This document shows positions 30,925 to 48,159 of a stretch of DNA of 64,000 nt, piece after piece. The position numbers and the translations under genes are program-made. Location: contig NZ_JAKCMI010000032.1 of assembly GCF_021412585.1 (NCBI RefSeq), forward strand, positions 1 to 64,000. The letters are read 5' to 3'. Position 1 is the stretch's first letter; every line of letters starts with the position of its first letter. The notes beneath the pieces were generated by a model. That model saw only the letters and a list, made by a program, of their open reading frames with translations. It did no database searches and was not told the origin of the DNA. The stretch is from Halomonas alkalisoli (GTDB taxonomy: Bacteria; Pseudomonadota; Gammaproteobacteria; Pseudomonadales; Halomonadaceae).

Positions 30925-33465
30925 TTAGAGCGTCCGCTCGACCTTGACCTGATCGAAGACTTCGATCTTGTCGCCAACCTGGACGTCATTGTAGTTCTTC
31001 ACGCCGATGCCACACTCCATGCCGTTACGCACTTCGTTGACGTCGTCCTTGAAGCGGCGCAGGGACTCGAGCTCGCCTTCGTAGATGACCACGTTGTCGC
31101 GCAGCACGCGGATCTTCTTGTTGCGATGCACGCTGCCCTCGACAACCATGCAGCCCGCCACGGCGCCGATCTTCGGTGCGCGGAAGACGTCACGAACCTC
31201 GGCCACGCCGACGATCTCTTCCTTCCACTCCGGTGCCAGCATGCCGCTCATGGCCTGCTTGACCTCGTCGATCAGCTGATAGATCACGCTGTAGTAGCGC
31301 AGATCCAGACCTTCACGCTCGATGATCTCACGCGCGGCCGCATCGGCACGGACGTTGAAGCCGACCACGATGGCTTCGGAGGCCAGCGCCAGGTTGGCAT
31401 CGGTACCGGTGATGCCGCCCACGCCGGAGGAGACCACGGCCACTTCGACTTCGCCGGTGGAGAGCTCTTCCAGGGCGCCCTTGATGGCTTCCAGCGAGCC
31501 CTGCACATCGGCCTTCAGCACGATGTTGACCTTGGCCACCTCGTCCTGGCCCATCTGGCTGAACATGTTCTCCAGCTTGGCCTTCTGCTGACGCGCCAGA
31601 CGCACCTCGCGGTACTTGCCCTGGCGGAAGTTGGCGACTTCGCGTGCCTTCTTCTCGTCGGCCACCACCATGAAGTCGTCACCGGCATCCGGGGTACCGT
31701 CGAGGCCCTGGATCTCCACCGGCATCGCCGGGCCCACGGCGTCGACCTGCTGGCCGAGCTCGTTGGTCAGCGCACGTACGCGGCCGTAGTGCAGGCCGGC
31801 CAGGACGATGTCGCCCTTGCGCAGGGTGCCGTTCTGAACCAGTACGGTGGCCACCGGGCCGCGTCCCTTGTCGAGGCGCGACTCGACCACCACACCCTTG
31901 CCGGGTGCCTCGGGTACCGCCTTGAGCTCGAGCACTTCGGAGACGAGCAGTATCGCCTCGAGCAGCGCATCGATGCCTTCGCCTGTCTTGGCCGAGACGT
32001 GGACGAACTGCGTATCGCCGCCCCACTCCTCGGAAATGACGCCGTGCTGGGAAAGCTCGTTGCGGATACGGTCGAAGTCCGCGCCTTCCTTGTCGATCTT
32101 GTTGACCGCCACCACCATCGGCACTTCCGCTGCCTTGGAGTGCTCGATCGCCTCGATCGTCTGGGGCATGACGCCGTCGTCGGCGGCCACCACCAGGATG
32201 ACCACGTCGGTGGCCTTGGCACCACGAGCACGCATGGCGGTGAACGCCGCGTGACCCGGGGTATCGAGGAAGGTCACGCCGCCGTGCTTGTCTTCCACGT
32301 GGTAGGCGCCGATGTGCTGGGTGATACCGCCAGCCTCACCGGTGGCCACCTTGGCCTTGCGGATATAGTCGAGCAGCGAGGTCTTGCCGTGGTCGACGTG
32401 ACCCATGACCGTGACCACCGGCGAACGGGTGATCTCGTCGCCCTCGTAGGAGATGCCGGACAGCACTTCGGTTTCCAGCGCATCGTCCTTGACCAGCTTG
32501 GGCTTGTGGCCCATCTCCTCGACCACGATGGCCGCGGTGTCCTGGTCGATGGTCTGGTTGATGGTCACCGCCGCACCCATGGTGAACATCGCCTTGATGA
32601 CCTCGTTGGCCTTGATCGACATCTTGTCGGCAAGCTCAGCGACGCTGATCGACTCGGGAATGGAGACTTCGCGCACGATCGGCTGCGTCGGCTTCTGGAA
32701 GCCGTGCTGGCCGCCGCCCTGGGAACCACCGCGGCGGCTGCCGCGACGCTCGGAGCGCTTGGCCTTCTTGGCGGCGCCACCGCGACGACGCTCCTCGCGA
32801 TCGCCGCGATCCTCGTCGTCACGACCACGCCCCTTCTTGGCAGCCGTCTTCTTCGGCGGCGCCGTGCGGCGGTCGCTGCGGCCCTCCTTGGGCGGAGCCG
32901 GTGGCTCTGCCGAGGGCTCCGACTGATCCAGCTCGGGGACCGGAATCTGCGGCACCTCGGCAACCTTGGCTGGGGCTGGCTGCTCGGCGGGAGCCGGTGC
33001 AGCCGCCTCGGCCTTGGCGGCCTCCTCGCGGGCTTGCCGCTCGACGGCACGCTCCCTGGCGTCCTCGGCGTCCTGCGCTTCGCGCTTGGCCCGTGAATCC
33101 GCCATGTCGCCTACCAGCTGCCGCGGACCGGCATCTTCCGCCGGCTCGGGGGGCGGCGCCTCATCCTCGGCACGCTTGACGTAGGTCCGCTTCTTGCGCA
33201 CCTGCACCTCGATGGTCTTGCCCCGCTCACCGGTCTTGATGCGGCTCCTGGTCTTGCGGGTCAAGGTAATGCGATTCTTGGCCCCCGCAGCACCCTCGCC
33301 ACCATGGCTCTTGGTGAGATAGTCGAGCAGCTGACGCTTGTCCTCCTCGGACACCGCATCAGACTCGGCCTTGTGCTCGAGCCCGGCTTCTTTCATCTGT
33401 TCCAGCAGGCGGGGGACGTCGCGCCCTACCTTCACTGCAAAATCTTTAACGGTCATTTCTGACAT
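30925..33465 (-). CDS. infB: translation initiation factor IF-2
   Basis: GTPase that brings initiator tRNA to the 30S subunit. 846 residues: an IF2 N-terminal domain (1-50), a long charged Ala/Pro/Glu/Arg-rich linker (about 80-270), the GTPase domain with [24 protein letters not shown] and NKID, then the C-terminal tRNA-binding domains. Two internal starts are used in E. coli; I did not try to place them here. Follows nusA by 27 bases. Confidence 0.97.
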   Translation of the reverse strand: MSEMTVKDFAVKVGRDVPRLLEQMKEAGLEHKAESDAVSEEDKRQLLDYLTKSHGGEGAAGAKNRITLTRKTRSRIKTGERGKTIEVQVRKKRTYVKRAEDEAPPPEPAEDAGPRQLVGDMADSRAKREAQDAEDARERAVERQAREEAAKAEAAAPAPAEQPAPAKVAEVPQIPVPELDQSEPSAEPPAPPKEGRSDRRTAPPKKTAAKKGRGRDDEDRGDREERRRGGAAKKAKRSERRGSRRGGSQGGGQHGFQKPTQPIVREVSIPESISVAELADKMSIKANEVIKAMFTMGAAVTINQTIDQDTAAIVVEEMGHKPKLVKDDALETEVLSGISYEGDEITRSPVVTVMGHVDHGKTSLLDYIRKAKVATGEAGGITQHIGAYHVEDKHGGVTFLDTPGHAAFTAMRARGAKATDVVILVVAADDGVMPQTIEAIEHSKAAEVPMVVAVNKIDKEGADFDRIRNELSQHGVISEEWGGDTQFVHVSAKTGEGIDALLEAILLVSEVLELKAVPEAPGKGVVVESRLDKGRGPVATVLVQNGTLRKGDIVLAGLHYGRVRALTNELGQQVDAVGPAMPVEIQGLDGTPDAGDDFMVVADEKKAREVANFRQGKYREVRLARQQKAKLENMFSQMGQDEVAKVNIVLKADVQGSLEAIKGALEELSTGEVEVAVVSSGVGGITGTDANLALASEAIVVGFNVRADAAAREIIEREGLDLRYYSVIYQLIDEVKQAMSGMLAPEWKEEIVGVAEVRDVFRAPKIGAVAGCMVVEGSVHRNKKIRVLRDNVVIYEGELESLRRFKDDVNEVRNGMECGIGVKNYNDVQVGDKIEVFDQVKVERTL

Positions 33466-33492
33466 GTTGACCCTCCTCAGCCCGTGACCCGT

Positions 33493-34986
33493 TTACTGTT
33501 CGTTCTCGAACCAGGGCGCACGGGCAGTCATGATCAGTGATGCAGCGCGCTCCTCGTCCATGCCCTCGATGTCCATCAAATCGTCGACGGACTGCTCGGC
33601 GAGGTCCTCCATGGTGACAATGCCGCGGCTAGCCAGAATGAAGGCCAGATGACGCTCCATGCCCTCCATTTCCAGCAGGTCGTCGGCCGGCTGAGCACCG
33701 TCCAGCTCCTCTTCGGAGGCGATGGCCAGGTTCAGCAGTTCATCCTTGGCACGCGCGCGCAGATCTTCCACCAATTCCTCATCGAGCTCCTCGATCTCGA
33801 GAATTTCCTCGAGGGGCACGTAGGCGATCTCTTCCAGCGTGGTGAAACCTTCCTCCACCAGCAGCCGGGCGAGGTCATCCTCGATATCCAGATGCTGAAT
33901 GAAATGCTCGACCAGGCTATCGATCTCCTGCTCTCGCTTATCTTCGGCCTCGCCCTCGGTCATGACGTTGATTCGCCATCCGGTGAGCTCCGAGGCCAGG
34001 CGCACGTTCTGGCCGCTACGGCCGATGGCCTGGGCCAGGTTGTCCTCGGCGACCGCCACGTCCATGGCGTGGGCGTCTTCGTCGACCAGGATCGAGCCGA
34101 CATCCGCCGGCGCCATGGCGTTGATGACCAGCTGAGCGGGGTTGTCATCCCACAGGATGATGTCGACCCGCTCGTTCTGCAGCTCGCTGGACACCGCCTG
34201 CACCCTCGAGCCGCGCATGCCGACGCAGGCACCCACCGGGTCGATGCGCCGGTCGTTGGTCTTGACCGCGATCTTGGCCCGGGAGCCGGGATCGCGGGCA
34301 GCACCCTTGATCTCGATGAGCTGCTCGGCGATCTCCGGCACCTCGATCTTGAACAGTTCGATGATCAGCTCGGGGCAGGTCCGCGACAGGATCAGCTGGG
34401 CGCCACGCGCATCGGCATCGACCTTGGTCAGCAGTGCCCGCACCCGATCGTTCATGCGGTAGCGCTCGCCGGGGATCATCTCGCCACGCGGCAGGAACGC
34501 CTCGGCGTTGTCGCCCAGGTCGATGATCAGGCCGTCGCGGGTGGTCTTCTTGACGATGCCGGCGACCAGCTCGCCCTCGCGCTCGGCGTATTGGCGCACC
34601 ACTTCGGCACGCTCGGCCTCGCGCACCTTCTGCACGATGACCTGCTTGGCGGTCTGGGCGGCGATACGACCGAAGGCGGCATTCTCGATCTGCTCCTCGA
34701 CCACGTCACCCCGCTTGAGCGGCGGGTCGCGACGCTCGGCGAAGGACTCCTTGATCTCGGCGTCGGGATTCTCGAACTCGTCGTCTTCCACCACTTCCCA
34801 GCGTCGAAACGTCTCGTACTCGCCAGTGTAGCGGTCGATATGAACGCGCACGTTGACTTCCCGGCCCTCGAAGCGCTTGCGGGATGCACTGGCCAGGGCC
34901 GCCTCGACGGCCTCGAAGATCACGTCGCGGGGCACGCCTTTTTCATTGGAGATCGCATCGACGACCGTCAGAATTTCTTTACTCAT
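33493..34986 (-). CDS. nusA: transcription termination/antitermination protein NusA
   Basis: RNA polymerase-binding factor. 497 residues: N-terminal polymerase-binding domain (1-125), S1 (about 135-200), two KH domains (about 230-345, with [18 protein letters not shown]), and two acidic repeats in the last 140 residues as in E. coli. The ATG at 34986 ([12 protein letters not shown]) is the family start; the longer open frame runs into rimP. Confidence 0.96.
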   Translation of the reverse strand: MSKEILTVVDAISNEKGVPRDVIFEAVEAALASASRKRFEGREVNVRVHIDRYTGEYETFRRWEVVEDDEFENPDAEIKESFAERRDPPLKRGDVVEEQIENAAFGRIAAQTAKQVIVQKVREAERAEVVRQYAEREGELVAGIVKKTTRDGLIIDLGDNAEAFLPRGEMIPGERYRMNDRVRALLTKVDADARGAQLILSRTCPELIIELFKIEVPEIAEQLIEIKGAARDPGSRAKIAVKTNDRRIDPVGACVGMRGSRVQAVSSELQNERVDIILWDDNPAQLVINAMAPADVGSILVDEDAHAMDVAVAEDNLAQAIGRSGQNVRLASELTGWRINVMTEGEAEDKREQEIDSLVEHFIQHLDIEDDLARLLVEEGFTTLEEIAYVPLEEILEIEELDEELVEDLRARAKDELLNLAIASEEELDGAQPADDLLEMEGMERHLAFILASRGIVTMEDLAEQSVDDLMDIEGMDEERAASLIMTARAPWFENEQ

Positions 34987-35026
34987 GCCTTTGCCTCGCC
35001 AGAAAACCTGTCCATATGCATCGACC

Positions 35027-35488
35027 TCAGTCTTCGAACCGGGGCACCACTCGTGCCTGGTCGATGCTTTCGATGGGAAAGCAATACTCTTCGCCGTCCT
35101 GCTGCAACAGCACCTCATCCTCCTCGATGCCGGCCAGCAGCCCCTGGAACTTGCGTCGCCCATCGAAGGGTATCCGCAGCTTCAGCGCCACCTGGTGCCC
35201 CGCATAGCGAGCGAAGTGGTCGAGGGTGAAGAGCGGCCGGTCCATTCCCGGCGACGACACCTCCAGGCTATATTCACCCGGTATGGGATCTTCCACGTCG
35301 AGTACGGCGCTGATCTGGCGACTGATATCAGCGCAGTTGCCCACGCTCACACCCTCGGCATGATCAATGTAGATCACAAGACGGGAATGCTTGCCCTGGG
35401 GGCGATAGTCGATACCCCAGAGCTCGAATCCCATGGCGGTGACCACCGGCTCGATCAGCGCATACAGCGCAGCGTCCTTGAGTGCCAC
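35027..35488 (-). CDS. rimP: ribosome maturation factor RimP
   Basis: Needed for 30S maturation. 153 residues with [51 protein letters not shown] and a C-terminal SH3-like part. Start taken as GTG at 35488, with GGAG eight bases upstream; upstream ATG options in the open frame lack similarity. First protein gene of the nusA-infB row, downstream of two tRNAs. Confidence 0.94.
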   Translation of the reverse strand: MALKDAALYALIEPVVTAMGFELWGIDYRPQGKHSRLVIYIDHAEGVSVGNCADISRQISAVLDVEDPIPGEYSLEVSSPGMDRPLFTLDHFARYAGHQVALKLRIPFDGRRKFQGLLAGIEEDEVLLQQDGEEYCFPIESIDQARVVPRFED

Positions 35489-35610
35489 AGAGAAAGCTCC
35501 TACAGCCGTTGCATCAGGCACCTGGCCGGGAGTAAACAGGAAAGCTAGGTGGCTGATTGGCGTTGCTCGGATAAGCGCGGTCGGCCTGGACCGACAGTAA
35601 GCTGCTAACA

Positions 35611-35636
35611 AAAAGCCCCTTCACAGGAAGGGGCCT
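35611..35636 (-). terminator. terminator after the tRNA-fMet gene
   Basis: On the minus strand GCCCCTTC / GAAGGGGC with a CTGT loop is followed by TTTTT. It lies between tRNA-fMet and rimP, so the tRNA transcript can end here or read through into rimP-nusA-infB. Confidence 0.9.
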
Positions 35637-35702
35637 TTCACAAGAAACCTGTAGTACCACTTCGGCGCTCATGACTGCCTCGCAAGACAGCTGACCGGAA
35701 GA

Positions 35703-35779
<77 letters not shown>

Positions 35780-35930
35780 ACATTCCAGGTCGGCGATTGT
35801 AGGTGCCTGATGCGCTTGAGTCAAGCTGCAATGGCGCTTACAACCCTCCTTCTTACAACCTTCCTGGTGCCAATCCTGCTTCTGTCGTTTCGCAATCCCC
35901 TGCTGCTTACTTGGATCACGGCGTTTCAGA

Positions 35931-36017
35931 TGGTGCCGAAGGCGGGACTTGAACCCGCACGACCTTACGGTCACTACCCCCTCAAGATAGCGTGTCTACC
36001 AATTCCACCACTTCGGC
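35931..36017 (-). tRNA. tRNA-Leu (GAG)
   Basis: 87 bases with a long variable arm and encoded CCA. The acceptor GCCGAAG pairs with CTTCGGC, and the anticodon loop TTGAGGG gives anticodon GAG. It lies between secG and tRNA-fMet, like leuU in E. coli. Confidence 0.96.
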
Positions 36018-36042
36018 TTTCTTGATGACTGGAGCCTCAACC

Positions 36043-36399
36043 TTAGTCGTTGCTTTCTTCCAGCACTGGCGCGGTATTATCCACGTCACGGGCGTCGTCG
36101 TCAAGGGTCGGCACGCCGTTCTGCTGCTCGATCAGGCGAGAATCGGGAATGCCGACTTCCGGCGCCTGGGCCTGTGTCGCGTACCAGGCCAGGGCCAGCG
36201 AGGTGGCGAAGAAGGTGAACGCCAGCACGGCCGTGGCACGCGACAGGAAGCCGCCGCTGCCCCGCGAGCCGAATACGGTCTGGGAGGCACCGCCACCGAA
36301 GGCGGCACCGGCTTCGGCGCCCTTGCCCTGCTGTAGCAGGATGAGGACGACCAGGGCGATGGCGATCACCACATGGATCATGAGAATGGCAACTTGCAT
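36043..36399 (-). CDS. secG: protein translocase subunit SecG
   Basis: Small subunit of the SecYEG channel in the inner membrane. 118 residues, with two membrane segments (about 3-22 and 52-74), the motif [27 protein letters not shown] between them, and an acidic C-terminal tail. Four bases after the tpiA stop. Typical position before tRNA-Leu. Confidence 0.96.
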   Translation of the reverse strand: MQVAILMIHVVIAIALVVLILLQQGKGAEAGAAFGGGASQTVFGSRGSGGFLSRATAVLAFTFFATSLALAWYATQAQAPEVGIPDSRLIEQQNGVPTLDDDARDVDNTAPVLEESND

Positions 36400-36403
36400 G
36401 GAT

Positions 36404-37153
36404 TCAACCTGCTGACTGACAAATGGCTAGAAAATCGTCGACCTTGAGCGAAGCACCGCCCACCAGGCCGCCGTCGATGTCGGGCTGGGCCAGCAGCTCA
36501 GCCGCGTTGCTTGCGTTCATGCTGCCGCCGTAGAGCAATCGCATACCTGTCGCCAGCTCGCGATCGAAGCTGGCCTGATACTGGCGAATCCCGGCCATCA
36601 CCTCCTGGGCCTGCCCGGGCGTCGCCGTGCGTCCGGTGCCGATCGCCCAGACGGGCTCATAGGCGATGACCACCCGAGGACGCTGCTCGGGCTCGAGGCG
36701 CGCCATCACGTAGCCCACCTGGCCCAGCACCACATCCATGGTGCGACCCGCGTCCCGCTCCTCGAGGCTCTCGCCCACGCAGAGGATCGGGGTAATGTCG
36801 ACGCTCAGCGCCGCCAGCAACCGGTCATGCACGGCCTCGTCGTTCTCGCGATAGAGCTGGCGACGCTCGGAGTGCCCCACCAGCGCGTACTTCACGCCGA
36901 ACTCCCGCAGCATCTGACCACTCACCTCGCCCGTACGAGCACCGGAATGCAGGGGGTTGAGGGTCTGTGCACCCAGCTCGAGCGAGGTATCGGCAAAGGC
37001 CCGCTGCGCCATGTCCAGATAGGGGAAGGGCGGCAGTATGACCACATCCAGCGACGCCGGGAGCACGGTACGGGGAAAGGCCCGGCCGAAATCCTCGACC
37101 AGAGAGGCCGAACCGTTCATCTTCCAGTTCCCGGCGATCAGCGGCGTTCGCAT
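36404..37153 (-). CDS. tpiA: triosephosphate isomerase
   Basis: Interconverts dihydroxyacetone phosphate and glyceraldehyde-3-phosphate. 249 residues with NWKMNG at the start, HSERR (electrophile His), the catalytic glutamate in [11 protein letters not shown] and [12 protein letters not shown] (phosphate loop). The start at 37153 ([13 protein letters not shown]) follows family length; GAAAGAGGA precedes it. Confidence 0.97.
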   Translation of the reverse strand: MRTPLIAGNWKMNGSASLVEDFGRAFPRTVLPASLDVVILPPFPYLDMAQRAFADTSLELGAQTLNPLHSGARTGEVSGQMLREFGVKYALVGHSERRQLYRENDEAVHDRLLAALSVDITPILCVGESLEERDAGRTMDVVLGQVGYVMARLEPEQRPRVVIAYEPVWAIGTGRTATPGQAQEVMAGIRQYQASFDRELATGMRLLYGGSMNASNAAELLAQPDIDGGLVGGASLKVDDFLAICQSAG

Positions 37154-37226
37154 GCTGCGTCCTCTTTCAAAGTGGTGCGAAATGGTATAGGAGGCGTCGA
37201 GCCAAGACAACCACCAGGCGCACTGG

Positions 37227-38576
37227 TCAACCCAGCTGCTGCTCGACGTCGGCGGCCAGGCGCCGAGCCATGCCCTCTACATCGAGATGCGCTCGGCCTT
37301 CGACCATCACGCGAATCAGCGGCTCGGTGCCCGACGGACGCAGCAATACACGCCCCTCGTCGCCCAGCTCCGCCTCCATGGCGGCCACCGCATCCTTGAC
37401 CGCCGAACTCGCCATCAGCGCCTTGGCATCGCTGCCCGGCGTCAGGCGCACATTGACCAGCACCTGGGGCACCTTCTCCAGCCCCGACAGCAGGCTCTTG
37501 AGCGGCTTGTCCTCGCAGACCATGATCGCCAGCACCTGCAACGCCGACACGATGCCGTCACCGGTGCTCTGCACGTCGGCACAGACGATATGGCCGGACG
37601 ACTCCCCGCCCAGATGCCAGCCGTTGGCAACCAGACGCTCCACCACGTAGCGGTCGCCCACCTTGGCGCGCTCGAAGGGAACGCCCATCGCCTCCAGCGA
37701 CATGGCCAGCCCGAAGTTGGTCATCAGGGTACCCACCACGCCCCCGTTGAGCTGCCCGCGCTCATGCCGGTCCCGGGCGATCAGGTAGAGGATGTCGTCG
37801 CCATCGATCTCGCGCCCGTCGGCATCGACCATCAACACCCGGTCGCCGTCGCCATCGAAGGCGATGCCCAGGTCGGCGCCCTGCTGGATCACCGCGGCAC
37901 GCAGCGTGGCCGGGTAAGTGGAACCCACGTCGCGGTTGATATTGAGCCCGTCGGGGCTCGCCCCCACCAGGCTGATCTCGGCACCCAGCTCACGGAAGAC
38001 GCTGGGGGCAATGTGATAGGTCGCCCCATGGGCGCAGTCCAGCACGATCTTCAGCCCATGCAGGCTGACCCGGTGGGGAATCGTGGACTTGCAGAACTCG
38101 ATATAGCGGCCGGCGGCATCGTCGATGCGCACGGCCTTGCCCAGGCGGTCGGCTGCCACGGTGGTGAGCGGCTCGTCGAGCATCGCCTCGATGCGCTCCT
38201 CGATGTCGTCGGCCAGCTTGGTGCCTTCGGTGGAGAAGAACTTGATGCCGTTGTCGGCAAAGGGATTGTGCGACGCCGAAATCACGATACCGGCATCGGC
38301 CCGGAAGGTCCGTGTCAGATAGGCGATCCCCGGCGTGGGCATCGGACCGAGCAGGGCCACGTCGACACCCGCCGCCGAAAGCCCCGCCTCCAGCGCCGAC
38401 TCGAACATGTAACCCGAGATACGGGTGTCCTTGCCGATCAGCACGCGAGCGCGCCCGTTGTCCCGGGCCAGCACGCGCCCCATGGCCCATCCCAGTTTCA
38501 GCATGAAGTCGGCGGTTATCGGATATTCACCCACCGTGCCCCGAATCCCGTCGGTACCAAAATAGCGTCTAGTCAT
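37227..38576 (-). CDS. glmM: phosphoglucosamine mutase
   Basis: Converts glucosamine-6-phosphate to the 1-phosphate for UDP-GlcNAc. 449 residues. The phosphoserine is S102 in [15 protein letters not shown]; the metal loop DGDGDRV and the sugar-binding GGESSGH follow, with the C-terminal phosphate site [14 protein letters not shown]. The start overlaps the folP stop by eight bases. Confidence 0.97.
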   Translation of the reverse strand: MTRRYFGTDGIRGTVGEYPITADFMLKLGWAMGRVLARDNGRARVLIGKDTRISGYMFESALEAGLSAAGVDVALLGPMPTPGIAYLTRTFRADAGIVISASHNPFADNGIKFFSTEGTKLADDIEERIEAMLDEPLTTVAADRLGKAVRIDDAAGRYIEFCKSTIPHRVSLHGLKIVLDCAHGATYHIAPSVFRELGAEISLVGASPDGLNINRDVGSTYPATLRAAVIQQGADLGIAFDGDGDRVLMVDADGREIDGDDILYLIARDRHERGQLNGGVVGTLMTNFGLAMSLEAMGVPFERAKVGDRYVVERLVANGWHLGGESSGHIVCADVQSTGDGIVSALQVLAIMVCEDKPLKSLLSGLEKVPQVLVNVRLTPGSDAKALMASSAVKDAVAAMEAELGDEGRVLLRPSGTEPLIRVMVEGRAHLDVEGMARRLAADVEQQLG

Positions 38577-39435
38577 GCTCGCAGCCTTCCCTAAGCACGG
38601 CCCATGTCATGTTTACCGCATCCAGGACTGGGCCAACGTCATGGACACGCAGAATACTTGCGCCGCGCTCGACGGCCATTGACGCCAGCGCCAGGCCGCC
38701 CGACAGGCGCTCCTCCACCGGCCGGCCAAGCACCTTGCCAATCATGCTCTTGCGCGACATCCCCACCATCAGCGGGAGCCCCTGCTTCGTCAGCGTCTCC
38801 AAGCGGTTGAGCAGGCGCAGGTTGTGCTCGACGCTCTTGCCGAAGCCGAATCCCGGGTCGAGCAGCAGGCGCTCACGGCGCAGCCCGGCCGCTTCGCAGG
38901 CGGCGATGCGCGACGCCAGGAAATCGCCGACCGACGCCTCCACCGCCACATCATAGCGAGGGGAGTGCTGCATGTCCCGCGGCTCGCCCTGCATGTGCAT
39001 GAGACAGACCGGCAGGCCGGTGCCCAGGGCCGCCTCGATGGCGCCCTCACGCTGCAGGGCGCGCACATCGTTGATCATGCCGGCACCCAGGGCGGCGGTC
39101 TCGCGCATCACCTCGGGGCTGCTGGTATCCACCGACACCAGGGCGTCGAGTTCGCGGACCAGCCGCTCGACCACCGGCATTACCCGGTCCAGTTCCTGCT
39201 GGGTGGAGACCGCCTGGGAGCCCGGGCGGGTGGACTCGCCGCCCACGTCGATGATCGCCGCCCCCTCCGCCAGCATACGCTCGGCATGCCGCACGGCATC
39301 GTCGATGACGGTGTGCTGGCCGCCGTCGGAGAAGGAGTCGGGAGTGACATTGAGAATCCCCATGACGCGGGGGTAGGAGAGGTCGAGACGATGACGCCCG
39401 CAGGGCAGCCAGGTCGGTGAAACGGTTTCCATCAT
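38569..39435 (-). CDS. folP: dihydropteroate synthase
   Basis: Joins p-aminobenzoate to the pterin pyrophosphate made by FolK; target of sulfonamides. 288 residues with [25 protein letters not shown] and [10 protein letters not shown] in order. An ATGATG pair at 39435 serves as start, with ACAGGA upstream; a longer frame to 39486 has no similarity. Lies between ftsH and glmM as in E. coli. Confidence 0.95.
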   Translation of the reverse strand: MMETVSPTWLPCGRHRLDLSYPRVMGILNVTPDSFSDGGQHTVIDDAVRHAERMLAEGAAIIDVGGESTRPGSQAVSTQQELDRVMPVVERLVRELDALVSVDTSSPEVMRETAALGAGMINDVRALQREGAIEAALGTGLPVCLMHMQGEPRDMQHSPRYDVAVEASVGDFLASRIAACEAAGLRRERLLLDPGFGFGKSVEHNLRLLNRLETLTKQGLPLMVGMSRKSMIGKVLGRPVEERLSGGLALASMAVERGASILRVHDVGPVLDAVNMTWAVLREGCEHD

Positions 39436-39525
39436 GCAGTCGGTCCTGTGGCGGCATGCTGACAAAACGGTTGCCCCGCATGGCAAAGGCGCCCCGGAGG
39501 GGCGCCTGCCTGCGATGGGTCGATA

Positions 39526-41559
<2,034 letters not shown>

Positions 41560-41738
41560 GGGCCTACCCTCGTTGCAAGCATCTGTCGGCCGAAACGCCT
41601 GTTTGTAAGACCACGCACTGCGGGGCGTGTTCCGCCCAGCCGTGGGGGCTATGTCTGCCCATACTGTGACATAGTTGAGCAGCCCTGTCCGGCCATTGCG
41701 CCGTTAGTCTTTGACTATCATTGTGACCGAGCCGGGGC

Positions 41739-42455
41739 TCAGCCGCGAAATCCTTCCGCCAGCAGGTACACCTCCCGCGAACGAGCGCGCGAGGCCTCTG
41801 GCTTGCGTGTCACCACCCGGCCGAAGCTGCTGCGCAGCTCCTTGAGATAGGCGTCGAAGCCTTCGCCCTGGAACACCTTGGCCAGGAAACGCCCCTGGGG
41901 CTTCAGCGTCTGCCGAGCCAGGTCGAGCGCCAGCTCGACCAGGTACATGGCCTGGGGCTGATCGATGGCCGCCATACCACTCATATTGGGGGCCATGTCG
42001 GACATCACAAGGTCCACCGGACGATCGCCCAGGGTCGCGAGTATCGCCTCGAGCACCGATTCCTCGGTGAAATCGCCCTGAATGAAGTCGACGCCGGCAA
42101 GGGCGTCCATCTCCAGGATGTCCGAGGCGATCACCACGCCTTCGGGGCCCACCTTCTCGGCGGCCACCTGGCTCCAACCGCCCGGTGCCGCACCCAGGTC
42201 GATCACCGCCATGCCCGGCCTGAACAGACGATCCTTCTCGTTCAGCGCCAGCAACTTGTAGCTGGCCCGGCTGCGGTAGCCATCCTGCCAGCTCTGCTGG
42301 ACGAAACGATCGTCGAAGTGCTCCTTCAGCCAGCCCTTGCTGGTCCTGCTGGCACCACCGGTCTTGCCCGGAGCACGCTTGTCGCCGCCATTGGCGCTGG
42401 GCGCGTTGCCACGCGAGGAGGAAGTGGAACGAGCCACGGCATCACCTTGAGACAT
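41739..42455 (-). CDS. rlmE: 23S rRNA 2'-O-methyltransferase RlmE
   Basis: Methylates U2552 in 23S rRNA late in 50S assembly (also called FtsJ/RrmJ). SAM motif [15 protein letters not shown], then [11 protein letters not shown] and [10 protein letters not shown] carry the catalytic K-D-K-E set. ATG at 42455 gives 238 residues; the first 30 are Ser/Gly/Lys-rich and not conserved in E. coli. Divergent from yhbY. Confidence 0.95.
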   Translation of the reverse strand: MSQGDAVARSTSSSRGNAPSANGGDKRAPGKTGGASRTSKGWLKEHFDDRFVQQSWQDGYRSRASYKLLALNEKDRLFRPGMAVIDLGAAPGGWSQVAAEKVGPEGVVIASDILEMDALAGVDFIQGDFTEESVLEAILATLGDRPVDLVMSDMAPNMSGMAAIDQPQAMYLVELALDLARQTLKPQGRFLAKVFQGEGFDAYLKELRSSFGRVVTRKPEASRARSREVYLLAEGFRG

Positions 42456-42614
42456 CGTTTGAAGTAGGAATCTGTAAAGCCAGCAGGCCCATGCCTGAAT
42501 CGGCAAGGTGCGAAGCGAGTCGGTGGGCCGCCGAGAAGCGCTTGATTGCTTTCGTCGAGGCGCGTTTCACCGTACCATGGTGCGCTGAGCGCAACCGGGA
42601 AGACGCAACATACC

Positions 42615-42941
42615 ATGAGCTTGTCACAGGCACAAAAGAAAGCATTTCGCAGTATCGGCCACCACCTCACCCCGGTGGTAACGGTATCCGAGAACGGCGT
42701 ATCCGAGGGGCTGCTGGCCGAACTCGATCGCGCGCTCAGCGACCACGAGCTGATCAAGGTCAAGCTGGCCCTGGCCGAACGCGACGATCGCGCCGCCGCG
42801 CTGGAGGCGCTGCTCGCGGCGAGTCGTGCCGAGCGGGTCCAGACCATCGGCAAGATGGCGCTGCTCTATCGGGCCAACCCCAAGGGCAACCCCAAGCTCT
42901 CCAACGTCAAGCGCTTCGAGGGCCACCACGGCCGTCACTGA
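42615..42941 (+). CDS. yhbY: CRM-domain ribosome assembly RNA-binding protein
   Basis: Single CRM (YhbY) domain, 108 residues, associated with pre-50S particles in E. coli. The signature LRSIGHHLTPVVTVSENGVSEGLLAELDRALSDHELIKVKL (here starting FRSIGHHL) and the GxxG-like KMALLYRANPKGNPKLSN are seen. ATG at 42615 (MSLSQAQKKAF) is the family start. A good terminator follows. Confidence 0.94.
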   Translation: MSLSQAQKKAFRSIGHHLTPVVTVSENGVSEGLLAELDRALSDHELIKVKLALAERDDRAAALEALLAASRAERVQTIGKMALLYRANPKGNPKLSNVKRFEGHHGRH

Positions 42942-42979
42942 AGCCGAGCCGCATGCAGGGCTGCAACCAGCAGCCCTTG

Positions 42980-43020
42980 ACAACCCCCGCGACCCGCGTC
43001 GCCGGGGGTTGTTCGCTTTT
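42980..43020 (+). terminator. terminator of yhbY
   Basis: ACAACCCCCG (42980-42989) pairs with CGGGGGTTGT (43003-43012), then TCGCTTTT. It also lies after greA on the other strand. Confidence 0.88.
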
Positions 43021-43027
43021 CGCCGGC

Positions 43028-43500
43028 TCAGCGGTGCTCGACGCCGGCAATCTCGTATTCCACTTCGCCACCCGGGGTGTTCACCACCACCACGTCGCCC
43101 TCCTCCTTGCCGATCAGGGCACGGGCAATGGGTGAGGTCACCGAGATCTTGCCGGCCTTGATCTCGGCCTCGTCCTCGCCAACGATCTGGTAGGTCACCG
43201 TCTCGTCATTGTTGAGGTTGATCAGCTCGACGGTGACGCCGAAGATCACCTTGCCGGTCTGCGGCAGCTTCATGACATCGATCACCTGGGCCGCCGAGAG
43301 CTTGCTCTCGATCTCCTTGATGCGTCCCTCGATGAAGCCCTGCTGCTCGCGGGCGGCGTGGTATTCGGCATTTTCCTTGAGATCGCCATGCTCGCGGGCA
43401 TCGGCGATATCGGCGATCACCTTGGGACGCGCCTCGCCCTTGAGATACTCCAGCTCCTTGCGCAGGCGTGCCTCGCCGGCAACGGTCATGGGGACCTTGT

Positions 43501-43504
<4 letters not shown>
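43028..43504 (-). CDS. greA: transcription elongation factor GreA
   Basis: Stimulates RNA cleavage by backtracked RNA polymerase. 158 residues: N-terminal coiled coil (about 1-75) with acidic tip region [23 protein letters not shown], and a C-terminal FKBP-like domain with [14 protein letters not shown]. The ATG overlaps the carB stop (ATGA), so it is probably in the carAB transcript. Confidence 0.97.
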
Positions 43505-46746
<3,242 letters not shown>

Positions 46747-46853
46747 GACGGTTCCCGCGAAAATTGATGGCTAACGAGTGAGGCGGCTCTCGCAGAGTCC
46801 GCTGAAGCGTTCGATGCCCGGCGGGGCCCTGGGGCCTGACCGGGCAGATTCAT

Positions 46854-48035
46854 TCAGCGCGTGGCGAGGCGCTCCTTCATCATGGCGACGAAACGGTCGA
46901 ACAGCGGCGACACGTCCTTGGGGCCGGGGCTCGCCTCGGGGTGGCCCTGGAAGCTGAAGGCCGGGCGGTCGGTGCGCTCGATGCCCTGCAGCGAACCGTC
47001 GAACAGCGAACGGTGGGTGGCACGCAGGTTGGCCGGCAGGGTCGACTCCTCGGCGGCGAAGCCGTGGTTCTGGCTGGTGATCATCACATGGCCGGTGTCG
47101 AGGTCCTGCACCGGATGGTTGGCGCCATGGTGGCCGAGCCCCATCTTCACCGTCTTCGCTCCGCTGGCCAGCGCCAGCAGCTGATGGCCCAGGCAGATGC
47201 CGAATACCGGGATATCGGTCTCGAGGATCTCGCCGATCGCCTTGATGGCGTAGTCGCAGGGCTCGGGGTCACCGGGGCCGTTGGCCAGGAAGACACCGTC
47301 CGGGTTCATGGCCAGCACCTCGGCGGCGGGGGTCTGGGCCGGCACCACGGTCAGGCGGCAGCCGCGGCTGGCCAGCATGCGCAGGATGTTGCGCTTCACC
47401 CCGTAGTCGTAGGCGACCACGTGGAAGGGCCGCTCGGCTCTTCCCTCGGAGGCGGCGGTATCGGCATAGCCTTCGCCCAGGGTCCATTCGCCCTCGGTCC
47501 ACTCGTAGGGAGCCTGGCAGGAAACCACCTTGGCCAGGTCCATGCCCTTGAGGCCGGGAAACTCCCGGGCCGCCGCCAGGGCGCGCTCGACGGCGTCTTC
47601 GCCGGAGGCCAGGTCGCCGGCCAGGATCGCCCCGTTCTGGGCGCCCTTGTCGCGCAGGATGCGGGTCAACCGCCGGGTATCGATATCGGCGATGCCCAGC
47701 ACGTTCTGGCTCTTCAGGTAGTCGGAGAGCGACTGTTCGGAGCGGAAATTGCTGGCGATCAGCGGCAGGTCGCGGATCACCAGGCCCGCCGCGGCGATGG
47801 CGCCGGACTCCACATCCTCGGCGTTGACGCCGGTATTGCCGATGTGGGGATAGGTGAGGGTGACGATCTGCCGGGTATAGGAGGGATCGGTGAGGATTTC
47901 CTGATAGCCGGTCATGGCCGTATTGAACACCACCTCACCGCTGGTCTGTCCATCGGCACCGATGGCCGTGCCGTGAAAGAGACTGCCATCTTCCAGGGCC
48001 AGTATCGCGGGTTTGTTCAATGCGGGGCTGTTCAA
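46854..48035 (-). CDS. carA: carbamoyl-phosphate synthase small chain
   Basis: Glutaminase subunit feeding ammonia to CarB. 393 residues with [15 protein letters not shown] at the N terminus and nucleophile Cys in [13 protein letters not shown]; the His-Glu pair follows in [10 protein letters not shown] place the start at TTG 48035 because GGGAGGA lies seven bases before it; no suitable ATG exists near the conserved N terminus. The same frame is open 132 bases further up through a terminator-like hairpin. Confidence 0.95.
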   Translation of the reverse strand: MNSPALNKPAILALEDGSLFHGTAIGADGQTSGEVVFNTAMTGYQEILTDPSYTRQIVTLTYPHIGNTGVNAEDVESGAIAAAGLVIRDLPLIASNFRSEQSLSDYLKSQNVLGIADIDTRRLTRILRDKGAQNGAILAGDLASGEDAVERALAAAREFPGLKGMDLAKVVSCQAPYEWTEGEWTLGEGYADTAASEGRAERPFHVVAYDYGVKRNILRMLASRGCRLTVVPAQTPAAEVLAMNPDGVFLANGPGDPEPCDYAIKAIGEILETDIPVFGICLGHQLLALASGAKTVKMGLGHHGANHPVQDLDTGHVMITSQNHGFAAEESTLPANLRATHRSLFDGSLQGIERTDRPAFSFQGHPEASPGPKDVSPLFDRFVAMMKERLATR

Positions 48036-48057
48036 GACAAGGTCCTCCCATGCTGTG

Positions 48058-48080
48058 GGAGCCTGAGGGGCGCAGGCTCC
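48058..48080 (-). promoter_or_regulatory. carA leader hairpin next to the ribosome-binding site
   Basis: GGAGCCTG (48058-48065) pairs perfectly with CAGGCTCC (48073-48080). On the minus strand it ends about eight bases before the GGGAGGA ribosome-binding site (48049-48043) of carA, so it could affect initiation. Confidence 0.6.
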
Positions 48081-48113
48081 GCGGCTATCGTCGCTGCGAC
48101 AGATTCGGCTCGT

Positions 48114-48159
48114 AAAAAAGCGGGACGAAGCCGATAAAAGAACCGGTTTCATCCCGCTT
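48114..48159 (-). terminator. terminator or attenuator in the carA leader
   Basis: On the minus strand AAGCGGGATGAAACCG pairs with CGGCTTCGTCCCGCTT (one G-U pair and one mismatch), followed by TTTT. It lies 80 bases before carA. It may end transcripts coming from dapB or act as an attenuator for carAB; the sequence alone does not decide. Confidence 0.75.

Noticed and set aside
30619-33096. Long plus-strand open frame opposite infB and rbfA
   Set aside because: His/Asp/Leu-rich translation typical of antisense frames; infB and rbfA are complete on the minus strand.
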